Origin: Prevotella sp.
GTDB lineage: Bacteria > Bacteroidota > Bacteroidia > Bacteroidales > Bacteroidaceae
Reading direction: 5' to 3'
DNA length: 47,454 nucleotides
Assembly: GCA_017460515.1 (NCBI GenBank)
Contig: JAFUAY010000045.1
Span: 1-47,454, forward strand
Part shown: positions 18,816 through 26,724 of the stretch, piece by piece
Layout: each line of letters opens with the position of its first letter
How positions within the stretch are numbered: position 1 is the stretch's first letter
Program-made: the position numbers and the translations under genes
The notes under the pieces: model-generated
Database searches by the model: none
The model's input: the letters and a program-made list of their open reading frames with translations, nothing else
Told to the model about the DNA's origin: nothing

Positions 18816-19475
18816 TTACTCTATCACGCCGTCCTTGATGCGGATGACGCGGTTGGTCTGGTCGGCAACGCTTGGATCGTGGGTGACGATGACCTGCGTC
18901 ATTCCCTCGTTTTTGTTTAAGTCCTTGAGCAGTTGCATCACCTCGATGCTCGTTTTCGAGTCGAGTGCACCTGTAGGCTCATCAGCCAGGATGATCTGTG
19001 GCTTGGTGATGAGTGCACGGGCGATGGCCACACGCTGGCGCTGACCACCCGACAGTTCGTTGGGGTAGTGATCAGCCCAGTCCAACAGACCCAGGCGTTC
19101 CAGGTAATCGAGTGCCAGATGATGACGCTTCTTTCGCGAAACGCCCTGATAGAACAAGGGCAGCTCCACATTCTCGACAGCTGTCTTGAACGAGATGAGG
19201 TTGAACGACTGGAAGATGAAGCCAATCATGCGGTTGCGATACTCAGCAGCACGGGTCTCAGAGAGATTCTTGATGAGAACCCCGTTGAGCTCGTAGGTGC
19301 CTGAGTCATATTTATCCAGAATACCTAATATATTTAATAAGGTGGACTTGCCAGAGCCGCTGGCACCCATGATACTGACAAACTCACCCTGCTCAATATG
19401 CAGGTTGATGCCTTTCAGTACATGTAGCGGTTGGGCTCCAAAGTACGTCTTGTTGACGTCATGTAAACGGATCAT
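18816..19475 (-). CDS. ABC transporter ATP-binding protein (MacB/LolD type)
   Basis: Cytoplasmic ATPase of 219 aa that powers the exporter. Walker A GASGSGKST is at residues 37-45, with the Q-loop in FIFQSFNLI, the signature LSGGQRQRVAIARAL, Walker B IILADEPTGALDS and the switch His in IVTHD. The frame extends upstream to 19505, but a -7 promoter box at 19510-19503 overlaps that upstream ATG, so the ATG at 19475 (MIRLHDVNKTYF) is the start. First gene of the five-gene operon with two permeases, an HlyD adaptor and TolC. Confidence 0.93.
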   Translation of the reverse strand: MIRLHDVNKTYFGAQPLHVLKGINLHIEQGEFVSIMGASGSGKSTLLNILGILDKYDSGTYELNGVLIKNLSETRAAEYRNRMIGFIFQSFNLISFKTAVENVELPLFYQGVSRKKRHHLALDYLERLGLLDWADHYPNELSGGQRQRVAIARALITKPQIILADEPTGALDSKTSIEVMQLLKDLNKNEGMTQVIVTHDPSVADQTNRVIRIKDGVIE

Positions 19476-19502
19476 GTTTTCGGTTTTAGCTTTCTCGGGA
19501 CG

Positions 19503-19510
19503 CAAAGTTA
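19503..19510 (-). promoter_or_regulatory. -7 box of the ABC exporter operon
   Basis: TAACTTTG on the minus strand fits TAnnTTTG. Transcription starting about seven bases downstream gives a leader of roughly 20 bases to the ATG at 19475 and excludes the upstream ATG at 19505. The -33 region is weak. It is divergent from the hpt promoter about 60 bases away. Confidence 0.5.
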
Positions 19511-19564
19511 ATACCTGTGATGCAAATAGTGTGAAAATATGACTGATTTTTAATATTTATTTTG

Positions 19565-19572
19565 TAACTTTG
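19565..19572 (+). promoter_or_regulatory. -7 box upstream of hpt
   Basis: TAACTTTG, identical to the divergent box on the other strand, lies 28 bases before the hpt ATG. Only T-rich sequence is present where a -33 box is expected. Confidence 0.5.
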
Positions 19573-19600
19573 CCCACAAATTATAATAATTAATACAATC

Positions 19601-20140
19601 ATGAGTAGAATCACCATCAAAGACAAGACATTTGAGACGTCGATGCCAGAGGCACAGATCAAGTGGCGAGTGAAGGAATTGGCACAGCAGATATCGAAAG
19701 ATATGGAGGGTAAGAACCCATTGTTCCTGGCTGTGCTGAACGGTGCATTCATCTTCGCAGCCGACCTGATGCGCGAGATGACCATCCCCTGTGAGATATC
19801 GTTTGTGAAGCTGGCCTCCTATCAGGGCACTACCTCAACGGGTAAGATCAAAGAGGTGATGGGTATCAACGAAGACCTCAGTGGTCGAACGGTGATTATC
19901 CTGGAGGATATTGTCGAGACGGGACTGACCATCAGGCAGATGATTGAGTCGCTGGGCACGCGTAATCCTGCATCTATTCATGTGTGTACCCTCTTCTTCA
20001 AGCCAGAGAAACTCCAGGAAGACCTGAATCTGGAGTATGTGGCGTTCAGCATTCCCAACGACTTCATTCTGGGCTACGGACTGGACTATGACCAGCAGGG
20101 TCGCGGACTGAAGGACCTGTATACCCTTGTTGCTCCCTGA
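19601..20140 (+). CDS. hpt: Hypoxanthine phosphoribosyltransferase
   Basis: Cytoplasmic purine-salvage enzyme of 179 aa that transfers phosphoribose from PRPP to hypoxanthine (and usually guanine) to make IMP/GMP. The PRPP-binding loop VIILEDIVETGLT is at residues 98-110, VLNGAFIFAADL (46-56) forms the early pyrophosphate-contact loop, and SYQGTTSTGK (73-82) is the flexible active-site loop. Length is typical. It starts a plus-strand group with adk and obgE, 91 bases before adk. A hairpin (CTCCCTG / CAGGGAG) overlaps its stop codon. Confidence 0.95.
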   Translation: MSRITIKDKTFETSMPEAQIKWRVKELAQQISKDMEGKNPLFLAVLNGAFIFAADLMREMTIPCEISFVKLASYQGTTSTGKIKEVMGINEDLSGRTVIILEDIVETGLTIRQMIESLGTRNPASIHVCTLFFKPEKLQEDLNLEYVAFSIPNDFILGYGLDYDQQGRGLKDLYTLVAP

Positions 20141-20149
20141 GTCAGGGAG
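20133..20149 (+). other. Hairpin overlapping the hpt stop codon
   Basis: CTCCCTG at 20133-20139 pairs perfectly with CAGGGAG at 20143-20149 across a 3-base loop. No T-tract follows, so it is probably an mRNA-stabilising or attenuating structure rather than a full terminator. Confidence 0.5.
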
Positions 20150-20231
20150 ATGGGGGGCTGAACAAGCGTGGAAAATAACGTGATAACGCTTTTAAGAATA
20201 ACGATTTAACAAAAAACGAAATAAAGACTTT

Positions 20232-20804
20232 ATGAAGAATATCGTGATTTTCGGTGCTCCTGGCTCAGGCAAGGGCACACAGAGTGACAAACTGATTGAG
20301 AAGTACGGTTTGGAACATATCTCTACGGGCGACGTGCTGCGCGCAGAGATTAAGAAGGGAACAGAACTGGGTAAGACTGCCCAGCAGTTTATTGACAACG
20401 GACAGCTCATCCCTGATGACCTGATGGTGAGTATCCTGGCCAGTGTCTACGACTCGTTCGGACGTGAGCACAAGGGCGTGATTTTCGATGGCTTCCCTCG
20501 CACCATTCCACAGGCTGAGGCCTTGAAGAAGATGTTGGCAGAGCGTGGCGACAGCATTGCTGCCATGTTGGAACTCGACGTTCCTGAGGATGAGCTGATG
20601 AAGCGACTCCTGCTCCGCGGATAGCAGAGCGGACGTGCTGACGATAACGAGGAGACCATCAAGAAGCGCCTCGTGGTCTATCACAACCAGACAGCTCCCC
20701 TCATTGAGTGGTACAAGCAGGAAGGACTGCACCATCACATCGACGGACTGGGCAGCCTGGATCGTATCTTTGCTGATATCTGCGCTGTGGTGGAGAACAT
20801 CTAA
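20232..20804 (+). CDS. adk: Adenylate kinase, interrupted by an in-frame TAG at codon 131
   Basis: Adenylate kinase converts ATP + AMP to 2 ADP and is normally essential. The P-loop [10 protein letters not shown] is at residues 8-17, followed by [25 protein letters not shown] and RLLLRG at residue 130. Codon 131 (20622-20624) is TAG. Directly after it the same frame continues with the conserved [16 protein letters not shown] and runs to a TAA at 20802, 190 codons in all, the usual length for Bacteroidales Adk. The residue expected at 131 is Lys or Gln, so one base change (AAG or CAG to TAG) explains it. Truncation would remove part of the LID and the C-terminal core. It ends three bases before obgE. 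Sequencing error or a genuine nonsense mutation cannot be told apart here. Confidence 0.88.
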
Positions 20805-20807
20805 GGT

Positions 20808-21992
20808 ATGGAAAGTAATTTCGTTGACTACGTAAAAATTCTGTGCAGAAGCGGTAAGGGCGGACGCGGCTCGATGCACCTGCGCCACGTGAAGTATAAC
20901 CCGAACGGGGGACCTGACGGAGGCGATGGTGGCAAGGGCGGCAGCATCATCCTGCGTGGCAACCATAACTACTGGACGCTCCTTCACCTGCGCTACCAGC
21001 GACATATCTTCGCTGAGCACGGGGGTAATGGCGGTAAGGATAAGTGTCACGGTACCGATGGAAAGGATGTCTATATCGACGTGCCCCCTGGAACGGTAGT
21101 CTACAACGCTGAGACGGGTAAGTTCGTCTGTGATGTGGCTTACGACGGACAGGAGGTGATGCTGCTGAAGGGCGGTCGTGGCGGACTGGGAAATTTCCAG
21201 TTCCGTACAGCTACCAACCAGGCTCCCCGCTACGCACAGCCAGGCGAGCCGATGGAGGAGATGACAGTCATCCTGGAGCTGAAGTTGCTGGCTGATGTGG
21301 GTCTGGTGGGCTTTCCCAATGCGGGCAAGTCAACGCTGGTGTCGGCCCTGAGCAATGCGAAGCCGAAGATTGCCAACTACCCCTTCACGACGATGGAACC
21401 CTCACTGGGCATTGTGGGCTATCGCGACAATAAATCGTTCGTGATGGCCGATATTCCTGGCATCATCGAGGGAGCTGCTGAAGGCAAGGGCTTGGGACTC
21501 CGATTCCTGCGCCACATAGAGCGCAACTCGCTGCTGCTGTTCATGGTGCCTGGCGATACCGATGATATCAAGCGCGAGTACGAGATCCTCTTGAACGAGC
21601 TGCGCCAGTTCAATCCAGAGATGCTGGAGAAGCATCGCGTGCTGGCAGTCACGAAATGTGACCTGCTGGACGAGGAACTCATTGAGATGCTGAAGGAGAC
21701 GCTTCCGCAAGACCTGCCCGTGGTGTTCATCTCAGCAGTAACAGGCTTCGGACTCGAAGAGCTGAAGGACGTGCTGTGGAAGGAGTTGAACGCTGAGAGC
21801 AACAAGCTACAGGCCATTACTGCTGAAGATCGCCTGGTGCATCGTGATAAGGATATGGCTACCTTCGCTGCCGAACTGGAGGACGAAGGCGAGCTGGATG
21901 ATATTGAGTATATTGACGACGACGAGATAGAAGACGTTGAGGACTTCGAGTATATCGATGAAGACGAAATCGAGGATGTCGAAGCGTCCTGA
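20808..21992 (+). CDS. obgE: Obg-family GTPase (ObgE/CgtA)
   Basis: Essential ribosome-associated GTPase acting in 50S assembly and stress control. The glycine-rich Obg fold occupies residues 1-158 ([22 protein letters not shown]). The G domain follows with G1 GFPNAGKST (about 168-176), the G2 threonine in YPFTTMEP, G3 [16 protein letters not shown] (about 212) and G4 TKCD (about 282). The C-terminus (about 356-394) is a lineage-type acidic tail with two similar [13 protein letters not shown] / [13 protein letters not shown] units. It begins three bases after adk, suggesting translational coupling. An 18-base segment spanning its stop is duplicated just downstream. Confidence 0.95.
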   Translation: MESNFVDYVKILCRSGKGGRGSMHLRHVKYNPNGGPDGGDGGKGGSIILRGNHNYWTLLHLRYQRHIFAEHGGNGGKDKCHGTDGKDVYIDVPPGTVVYNAETGKFVCDVAYDGQEVMLLKGGRGGLGNFQFRTATNQAPRYAQPGEPMEEMTVILELKLLADVGLVGFPNAGKSTLVSALSNAKPKIANYPFTTMEPSLGIVGYRDNKSFVMADIPGIIEGAAEGKGLGLRFLRHIERNSLLLFMVPGDTDDIKREYEILLNELRQFNPEMLEKHRVLAVTKCDLLDEELIEMLKETLPQDLPVVFISAVTGFGLEELKDVLWKELNAESNKLQAITAEDRLVHRDKDMATFAAELEDEGELDDIEYIDDDEIEDVEDFEYIDEDEIEDVEAS

Positions 21993-22026
21993 ATTCCGTT
22001 TGTTAAAGAGCGTCCTGAATTCCGTT
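21983..22026. repeat. 18-bp direct repeat across the obgE stop
   Basis: AGCGTCCTGAATTCCGTT occurs at 21983-22000, including the obgE stop TGA, and again at 22009-22026, with a 26-base period. It looks like a small tandem duplication of the gene end. Confidence 0.85.
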
Positions 22027-22055
22027 ATTAAAATCTTGCCCCCCGTTTGTAAAGA

Positions 22056-22778
22056 ATGAAAGTGAAGACCTTCCTACTGTTTCTCAGCCTGACGACGGCT
22101 TTGCAGGGTTGTTCCCAAACGACGCTGCAATCCTCGTCATCTGTGAAGGACAGCACGCAGGCATCCTTCCGCGCCTCGCAGTCGCAGGGCTATGGTGGAA
22201 CTTTCCTGGATTCTCTGAAGCAGAAAGCCCCCACGATGCAGGAGAAGGCCGAGCAGCAGGCGGAAGACCTGAAGCGCTCGCTCAGCAATCCCTATGACAG
22301 TAAGGGCAAACTGATTGTCGACCTACGCCAGATGAAGGATGATGAATGGTGCTACCCCCTGCGTGGCGCCAAGGTTATCAGTCCCTATGGGCATCGTGGC
22401 GGACGTCGCCATTCAGGAGTAGACATCAAGACGAAAGCCAACGACAGCATCCGTGCTGCTTTCGATGGAATCGTCATCATGTCGAAACCCTATTACGGTT
22501 ATGGCAACTGCATCATCCTGGCCCATGAGAACGGCCTGCAGACCCTTTATAGCCATAACTCGAAGAATTTTGTGAAGGAGGGCGACTACGTTGTCGTGGG
22601 ACAAGTGATAGCCCTGACAGGACGTACGGGTCGCGCCAGTACGGAACACCTGCACTTCGAACTGCGAGTGGCAGGAACCCACTATAATCCCAACCTATTG
22701 TTTGACCATACCACTCATCAGTTGTCAAAGCACAAACTCCAGTTTACGAAGAAGGGCGGAGTGAAAGTGATAAATTAA
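22056..22778 (+). CDS. M23-family murein peptidase, lipoprotein
   Basis: LytM-type zinc metallopeptidase expected to cut peptidoglycan cross-links, or to act as an activator of amidases. A lipoprotein signal peptide ends in LTTALQGC (lipid on Cys19). A Ser/Gln-rich linker follows, then the M23 domain (about residues 95-235). The zinc and catalytic residues are present: His119 and Asp123 in HSGVD, the SHN motif, and His198/His200 in EHLHFELR, so it is probably active. 240 aa, and 63 bases after obgE with no clear promoter of its own. Confidence 0.9.
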   Translation: MKVKTFLLFLSLTTALQGCSQTTLQSSSSVKDSTQASFRASQSQGYGGTFLDSLKQKAPTMQEKAEQQAEDLKRSLSNPYDSKGKLIVDLRQMKDDEWCYPLRGAKVISPYGHRGGRRHSGVDIKTKANDSIRAAFDGIVIMSKPYYGYGNCIILAHENGLQTLYSHNSKNFVKEGDYVVVGQVIALTGRTGRASTEHLHFELRVAGTHYNPNLLFDHTTHQLSKHKLQFTKKGGVKVIN

Positions 22779-22832
22779 CATTTTATGCATATATTTTCAT
22801 GCCCAAAAACGATGAAAATAAAAAAAAATGGT

Positions 22833-22840
22833 TAATTTTG
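22833..22840 (+). promoter_or_regulatory. -7 box upstream of the Oar-like receptor
   Basis: TAATTTTG matches TAnnTTTG and lies 40 bases before the ATG at 22880. No good -33 box is seen. Confidence 0.45.
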
Positions 22841-22879
22841 CAGCGTAATTAATAATCATTTAAAAAATCATAACTCCTT

Positions 22880-25800
22880 ATGCAAAAAAGATTACTCTTT
22901 TTGGTGTCCTTGCTGTTGATGTTCAGTGCAACAGTACTGGCACAGATCACGACTTCAAGTATGGCAGGTAAGGTGACTATCGATGACACGAAGGAGGAGG
23001 CTATCGGTGCTACCATCGTGGCTATCCACGAGCCTTCGGGATCGCGTTATGCTGCTGTGACCAACACGAAGGGACGCTTCATCATTCAGGGTATGCGTAC
23101 GGGTGGTCCCTACACGGTGACCGTATCCTACATCGGCTATCAGTCGCGTTCGCTGAAGAACATCGTGCTGGAGTTGGGTGAGACCTACAACGTCACCACA
23201 TCGCTCTCTGAGAACTCCAACGAGCTGAAGGAGATCGTGGTCAGTGGCAAGGCTTCGAAGTTTGCTGCTGAGAAGACGGGCGCCTCTACCAATATCAACA
23301 ATGCAACACTCTCAGCCATTCCAACGGTGTCGCGCTCTATTACCGACATCTCGCGCATCTCGCCTTATGCCAACGGTATGAGCTTTGCTGGTGCCAACGG
23401 ACGTATGTCGAACTTCACCCTGGATGGTGCCAACCTGAACAATAACTTCGGATTGTCATCCAGCCTGCCTGGTGGCGGTACGCCAGTATCAGTCGATGCT
23501 ATCGATGAGGTGCAGGTGGTGGTGTCGCCCTTCGATGTGCGTCAGAGCAACTTCGTGGGCGGTGGCGTGAACGCTATCACCAAGAGCGGTACCAATAAGT
23601 TCAAGGGTACGGCCTACATCTACCACACCAACGAGAATATGCACGGTAACCGCGTTGATGATGAGTCGATGGCTGATCCTGGTAAGGACCGCAAGACGAC
23701 CTACGGCTTCACACTGGGAGGCCCGATTATCAAGGACAAGCTGTTCTTCTTTGCCAACTATGAGAAGACCACCGTGCCCACCACTCCTAACCGCTGGCGT
23801 GGTTCGGAAAACGGTGTGGCTGACAGCAAGAAGAACCTCTCGCGTGCTAAGCTGAGCGACCTGCAGAAAGTCTCTGAGTTCGTCAGCAGCAAGTACGGCT
23901 ACGATACCGGTTCCTGGACAGACTTCCCTGCTGACGAGAGCAACGTGAAATACCTGGCCCGTTTAGACTGGAACATCAATCAGGACCATCACTTCTACGT
24001 TCGTTTCAACCATACGAACAATGAGGTGTGGAACACTCCTACAGGTGTTTCCAATGACTTCGGAAAGAGTTTCAACTCCAGCACCGAAGGCCGCTTCTCG
24101 CAGTCGGCCATGAGCTATGCCAACACGATGTACAAGCAGCAGAACAAGGTGACCACCATTTCAGGTAACCTGAGCAGCCGCTTCACGCAGAACCTCTCCA
24201 ATGAGTTGCTGTTCACCTATTCTGATATCGACGATGTGCGCGATAGTAATTCGTCTCACTTCCCCTTCATTGACATCTACGAGCCCGATGCAACGGGGAC
24301 GCCCAAGCCTTATATCACGCTGGGTTACGAGTTCTGTACGCCAGGCAACCGCGTGCGCAACAAGACCACTACGATTACTGACAACGTGACCTACTTCATG
24401 GGCAGTCATAAGCTGATGGCAGGCTTCAACTTCGAGCATCAGGTGGCCTACAATACCTACCTGCGCAGCTTCTACGGTTCGTATGCCTACAACAGCCTGA
24501 ACGACTTCATGACGGGTGCCGCTCCTGCAGCCGTAGCACTCACATGGGGCTATAATGGCGATACAGAGCCTACTGACAAGGTGACCTTCAACCAGCTGGG
24601 CGTATACCTGCAGGATGAGTGGAACGCGATGGACAGACTGAAGCTGACCCTTGGCGTACGCTTCGACAACATGATGTTTAAGAATAGCGACCTGATGGCC
24701 AACAATACGATCGATGCACTCAACTACAACGGAACCCACCTCACCACAGGCGAATGGCCCAAGAGCCATATCTCCGTATCGCCCCGCTTTGGCTTCGTGT
24801 GGGACGTGATGGGCGACAAGAGCCTGAAGGTACGTGGTGGTAGCGGACTGTTCGTAGGACGCCTGCCCCTGGTGTTCTTCACCAATATGCCTGGCAGTAC
24901 GGGTATGTCGAAGTACCTCTACAAGAGCAGCAGCGACAAGACCTATGGTGGAGCAGTGACCTCAGCCTTCGCTGGTGGCCTCCGCACCAATCCTGACGAG
25001 ATTCGCGACATTATCGTGGCCAACAATCCTGATGCGAAGACCACTATCTCGCCTGACGAGGGCGCACGTCCCAGCAACGTATCGGCAGTAGACCATAGCT
25101 TCAAGATGCCACAGGTATGGAAGTCGGCATTGGCAGTAGATATCAACCTGCCCGTGTCGTTCCCCCTCTCCGTAACGGGTGAGTTCACATATACCAAGGT
25201 GATCAACGACGTCTTCCTGGAGGACATCAGTATTGATGGCAATACTGACGGATGGGCACGCATGAACGGAGCCGACAATCGTCTGATCTATCCGAAGAAC
25301 TATCGACTGACTGACGAGAGCGGCAAGACACTGCCCAACGCCTACGTGCTGACCAATACCAATAAGGGCTATGGCTATACAGCCAATATCACCGTGAACG
25401 CAGAGCCCGTGAAAGACCTGCGACTGATGGCTGCCTACACCTATACCGTGATGAAGGAGAAGTCATCGCTCCCAGGCAGTAATGCCAACTCCGTGCTGCA
25501 GGCAATGTATGCCGTCGACGGACCCCGCTTTGCCGACCTGCAGAGCACCAGCTTCACACTGCCTCACCGCGTGATTGCCAGCGTCAGCTACGACTACAAC
25601 AAGGAGCACTTCTCGCTCTTCTATGAGGGCTGTGCGTCAAATACTGCCTACTCATATTACTATTCAGGCGATATCAACGGTGATGGACAGACCACCGACC
25701 TGATGTATATTCCTGCCAACGACAACGAGATCAGCTTCGTCAGCGATGCCGATCGTCTGGCCTTCTGGAACTTTGTTGAGCAAGACGACTACCTGCGCAA

Positions 25801-26194
25801 CCACAAGGGCGAGTATGCTGGCGCCTATGCTGTCCATACCCCGATGGTTCACCGCTTCGACTTCCGCTATGCTCACGACCTGACCCTGAAGATTGGCAAG
25901 ACTGAGCACAAGCTGCAGCTCTCTTGCGACATCAAGAACATCGGTAACCTGTTCAACTCGAAGTGGGGCGTGTTCCAGAATATGGCTCCTGCCAACGGCG
26001 GACAGATCCTGAACGTGGTCGACAAGGGCTGGAAGTATGATGCTGCTGGTCAGACCATCGTCTACGGTGCTCCTAAGTTCGCTATGAACAAGGTGAACGG
26101 AGAGTATCCCACCAAGACTTGGGACTACATCCACTCCTACGGCCAGTGCTGGCAGATCCAGATTGGCGCGAAGTACTACTTCAATCAGAAGTAA
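22880..26194 (+). CDS. Oar-like TonB-dependent outer membrane receptor
   Basis: 1,104-aa outer membrane protein. After a signal peptide (MQKRLLFLVSLLLMF to VLAQ) comes a carboxypeptidase-regulatory-like domain (about 27-110, GATIVAIHEPSGSRYA, SYIGYQSR), then a plug-like domain (about 115-240, with DGANLNNNFG and VQVVVSPFDVRQSNFVGG) and a long beta-barrel ending IGAKYYFNQK. This is the Oar/'TonB-dependent receptor-like' architecture, distinct from SusC; no SusD partner is adjacent. It probably imports or secretes an unidentified ligand using energy from the ExbB-ExbD-TonB complex, which could be the one encoded at 41-44 kb. Monocistronic: own promoter box upstream and a hairpin terminator downstream. 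Confidence 0.9.
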   Translation: MQKRLLFLVSLLLMFSATVLAQITTSSMAGKVTIDDTKEEAIGATIVAIHEPSGSRYAAVTNTKGRFIIQGMRTGGPYTVTVSYIGYQSRSLKNIVLELGETYNVTTSLSENSNELKEIVVSGKASKFAAEKTGASTNINNATLSAIPTVSRSITDISRISPYANGMSFAGANGRMSNFTLDGANLNNNFGLSSSLPGGGTPVSVDAIDEVQVVVSPFDVRQSNFVGGGVNAITKSGTNKFKGTAYIYHTNENMHGNRVDDESMADPGKDRKTTYGFTLGGPIIKDKLFFFANYEKTTVPTTPNRWRGSENGVADSKKNLSRAKLSDLQKVSEFVSSKYGYDTGSWTDFPADESNVKYLARLDWNINQDHHFYVRFNHTNNEVWNTPTGVSNDFGKSFNSSTEGRFSQSAMSYANTMYKQQNKVTTISGNLSSRFTQNLSNELLFTYSDIDDVRDSNSSHFPFIDIYEPDATGTPKPYITLGYEFCTPGNRVRNKTTTITDNVTYFMGSHKLMAGFNFEHQVAYNTYLRSFYGSYAYNSLNDFMTGAAPAAVALTWGYNGDTEPTDKVTFNQLGVYLQDEWNAMDRLKLTLGVRFDNMMFKNSDLMANNTIDALNYNGTHLTTGEWPKSHISVSPRFGFVWDVMGDKSLKVRGGSGLFVGRLPLVFFTNMPGSTGMSKYLYKSSSDKTYGGAVTSAFAGGLRTNPDEIRDIIVANNPDAKTTISPDEGARPSNVSAVDHSFKMPQVWKSALAVDINLPVSFPLSVTGEFTYTKVINDVFLEDISIDGNTDGWARMNGADNRLIYPKNYRLTDESGKTLPNAYVLTNTNKGYGYTANITVNAEPVKDLRLMAAYTYTVMKEKSSLPGSNANSVLQAMYAVDGPRFADLQSTSFTLPHRVIASVSYDYNKEHFSLFYEGCASNTAYSYYYSGDINGDGQTTDLMYIPANDNEISFVSDADRLAFWNFVEQDDYLRNHKGEYAGAYAVHTPMVHRFDFRYAHDLTLKIGKTEHKLQLSCDIKNIGNLFNSKWGVFQNMAPANGGQILNVVDKGWKYDAAGQTIVYGAPKFAMNKVNGEYPTKTWDYIHSYGQCWQIQIGAKYYFNQK

Positions 26195-26207
26195 TCTCCG
26201 GATGAAA

Positions 26208-26239
26208 GATGAAAAATGAGAGATGAAAGATATGATTAG
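26208..26239 (+). repeat. A-rich leader element downstream of the receptor gene
   Basis: A 32-base GATGAAAAATGAGAG-type sequence that recurs with one mismatch on the minus strand at 26679-26648, and more divergently at 26376-26408. In both close copies it sits directly before the GAGCGC hairpin, in the sense direction of the upstream gene. Confidence 0.85.
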
Positions 26240-26242
26240 TTT

Positions 26243-26274
26243 AAGAGCGCTCCTGCTGATGTGGGGGCGCTCTT
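26243..26274 (+). terminator. Hairpin downstream of the Oar-like receptor
   Basis: AAGAGCGC at 26243-26250 pairs with GCGCTCTT at 26267-26274, extended by TCC/GGG, followed by AGGTTT. The T-tract is short, so termination efficiency is uncertain. A matching hairpin on the other strand serves lpxA. Confidence 0.6.
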
Positions 26275-26325
26275 AGGTTTGGTTCCGCTTTAAGCGAGGG
26301 CAGGGGCTGACATTGTGCAGATTTT

Positions 26326-26354
26326 GCTGTCACGCCTGTCACGGGTGTCACGCC
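26326..26354 (+). repeat. GTCACG-rich 29-bp element, copy 1
   Basis: Made of three 9-base steps of the TGTCACGCC / TGTCACGGG type. Its reverse complement lies at 26687-26715, next to the lpxA stop, with similar TGCAG / TTTTGC flanks. Orientation relative to the other modules differs between copies, so the spacer is not one simple inverted repeat. Confidence 0.8.
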
Positions 26355-26375
26355 CCTGCTCAGGTGACTGCGTCA

Positions 26376-26408
26376 AGATGAGAGATGAGAAATGATAGAT
26401 ATGATTAC
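26376..26408 (+). repeat. Divergent third copy of the A-rich leader
   Basis: An AGATGAGAGATGAGAAATG-type sequence ending GATATGATTA, clearly related to the leader elements at 26208 and 26648 but not followed by the hairpin. Confidence 0.6.
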
Positions 26409-26420
26409 CTTTGTGTGCTC

Positions 26421-26574
26421 CCCCAGCGTTTGACTGAAACGCTCCATGCAAACAACTGAAACGCGCGTAGCGAAGCCTAGGAACGCTCATAGCAAAGCCT
26501 AAGAACGCTCCTTGTAAACATCATGATTACGCCGCGCAAACACCATGATTACGCCGCGCAAACACCATGATTAC
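26421..26574 (-). repeat. 22-nt-register repeat array downstream of lpxA
   Basis: Read on the minus strand, seven consecutive units of exactly 22 bases start at 26574, 26552, 26530, 26508, 26486, 26464 and 26442. Cores of 17 bases are followed by 5-base spacers: two copies of GTAATCATGGTGTTTGC, then GTAATCATGATGTTTAC, GCGTTCTTAGGCTTTGC, GCGTTCCTAGGCTTCGC, GCGTTTCAGTTGTTTGC and GCGTTTCAGTCAAACGC (a perfect 6-5-6 hairpin). Two looser units extend toward lpxA, to about 26618. A period of 22 cannot encode a repeated peptide in one frame. Confidence 0.8.
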
Positions 26575-26609
26575 CAAGAGCGAAAGCCAATTCACTGGGA
26601 GCGAAACCT

Positions 26610-26643
26610 AAGAGCGCCCCTGCTGAATGGCAGGAGCGCTCTT
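26610..26643 (-). terminator. Hairpin downstream of lpxA
   Basis: Minus-strand AAGAGCGC pairs with GCGCTCTT, with an inner CCTGC/GCAGG extension, followed by AGGTTT. It is the counterpart of the plus-strand hairpin after the receptor gene and is preceded by the same A-rich leader. Confidence 0.6.
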
Positions 26644-26647
26644 GAGT

Positions 26648-26679
26648 CTAATCATATCTGTCATCTCTCATTTTTCATC
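26648..26679 (-). repeat. A-rich leader element downstream of lpxA
   Basis: Minus-strand copy of the 32-base leader found at 26208-26239. It lies between the lpxA stop and the lpxA-side hairpin. Confidence 0.85.
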
Positions 26680-26686
26680 TGGAACA

Positions 26687-26715
26687 GGCGTGACACCCGT
26701 GACAGGCGTGACAGC
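26687..26715 (-). repeat. GTCACG-rich 29-bp element, copy 2
   Basis: Minus-strand match to the element at 26326-26354, beginning 10 bases after the lpxA stop codon. Confidence 0.8.
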
Positions 26716-26724
26716 GAAAACTGC

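Larger units (their letters stand above)
26195..26724. other. 530-bp repeat-rich spacer between convergent genes
   Basis: No gene is supported here. The spacer is a mosaic of repeats: a 32-bp A-rich leader (26208-26239 plus, 26648-26679 minus, and a variant at 26376-26408), a hairpin module in both orientations, a 29-bp GTCACG-rich element in both orientations (26326-26354 and 26687-26715), and a 22-nt-register array between 26421 and 26574. The open frames in it overlap these repeats and have no protein-like features. Confidence 0.85.

Noticed and set aside
20622-20624. Genome-wide reassignment of TAG as a sense codon
   Set aside because: The 2,386-residue protein (1164-1166) and a MacB permease (16234-16236) end at TAG at sensible C-termini, so TAG works as a stop here.
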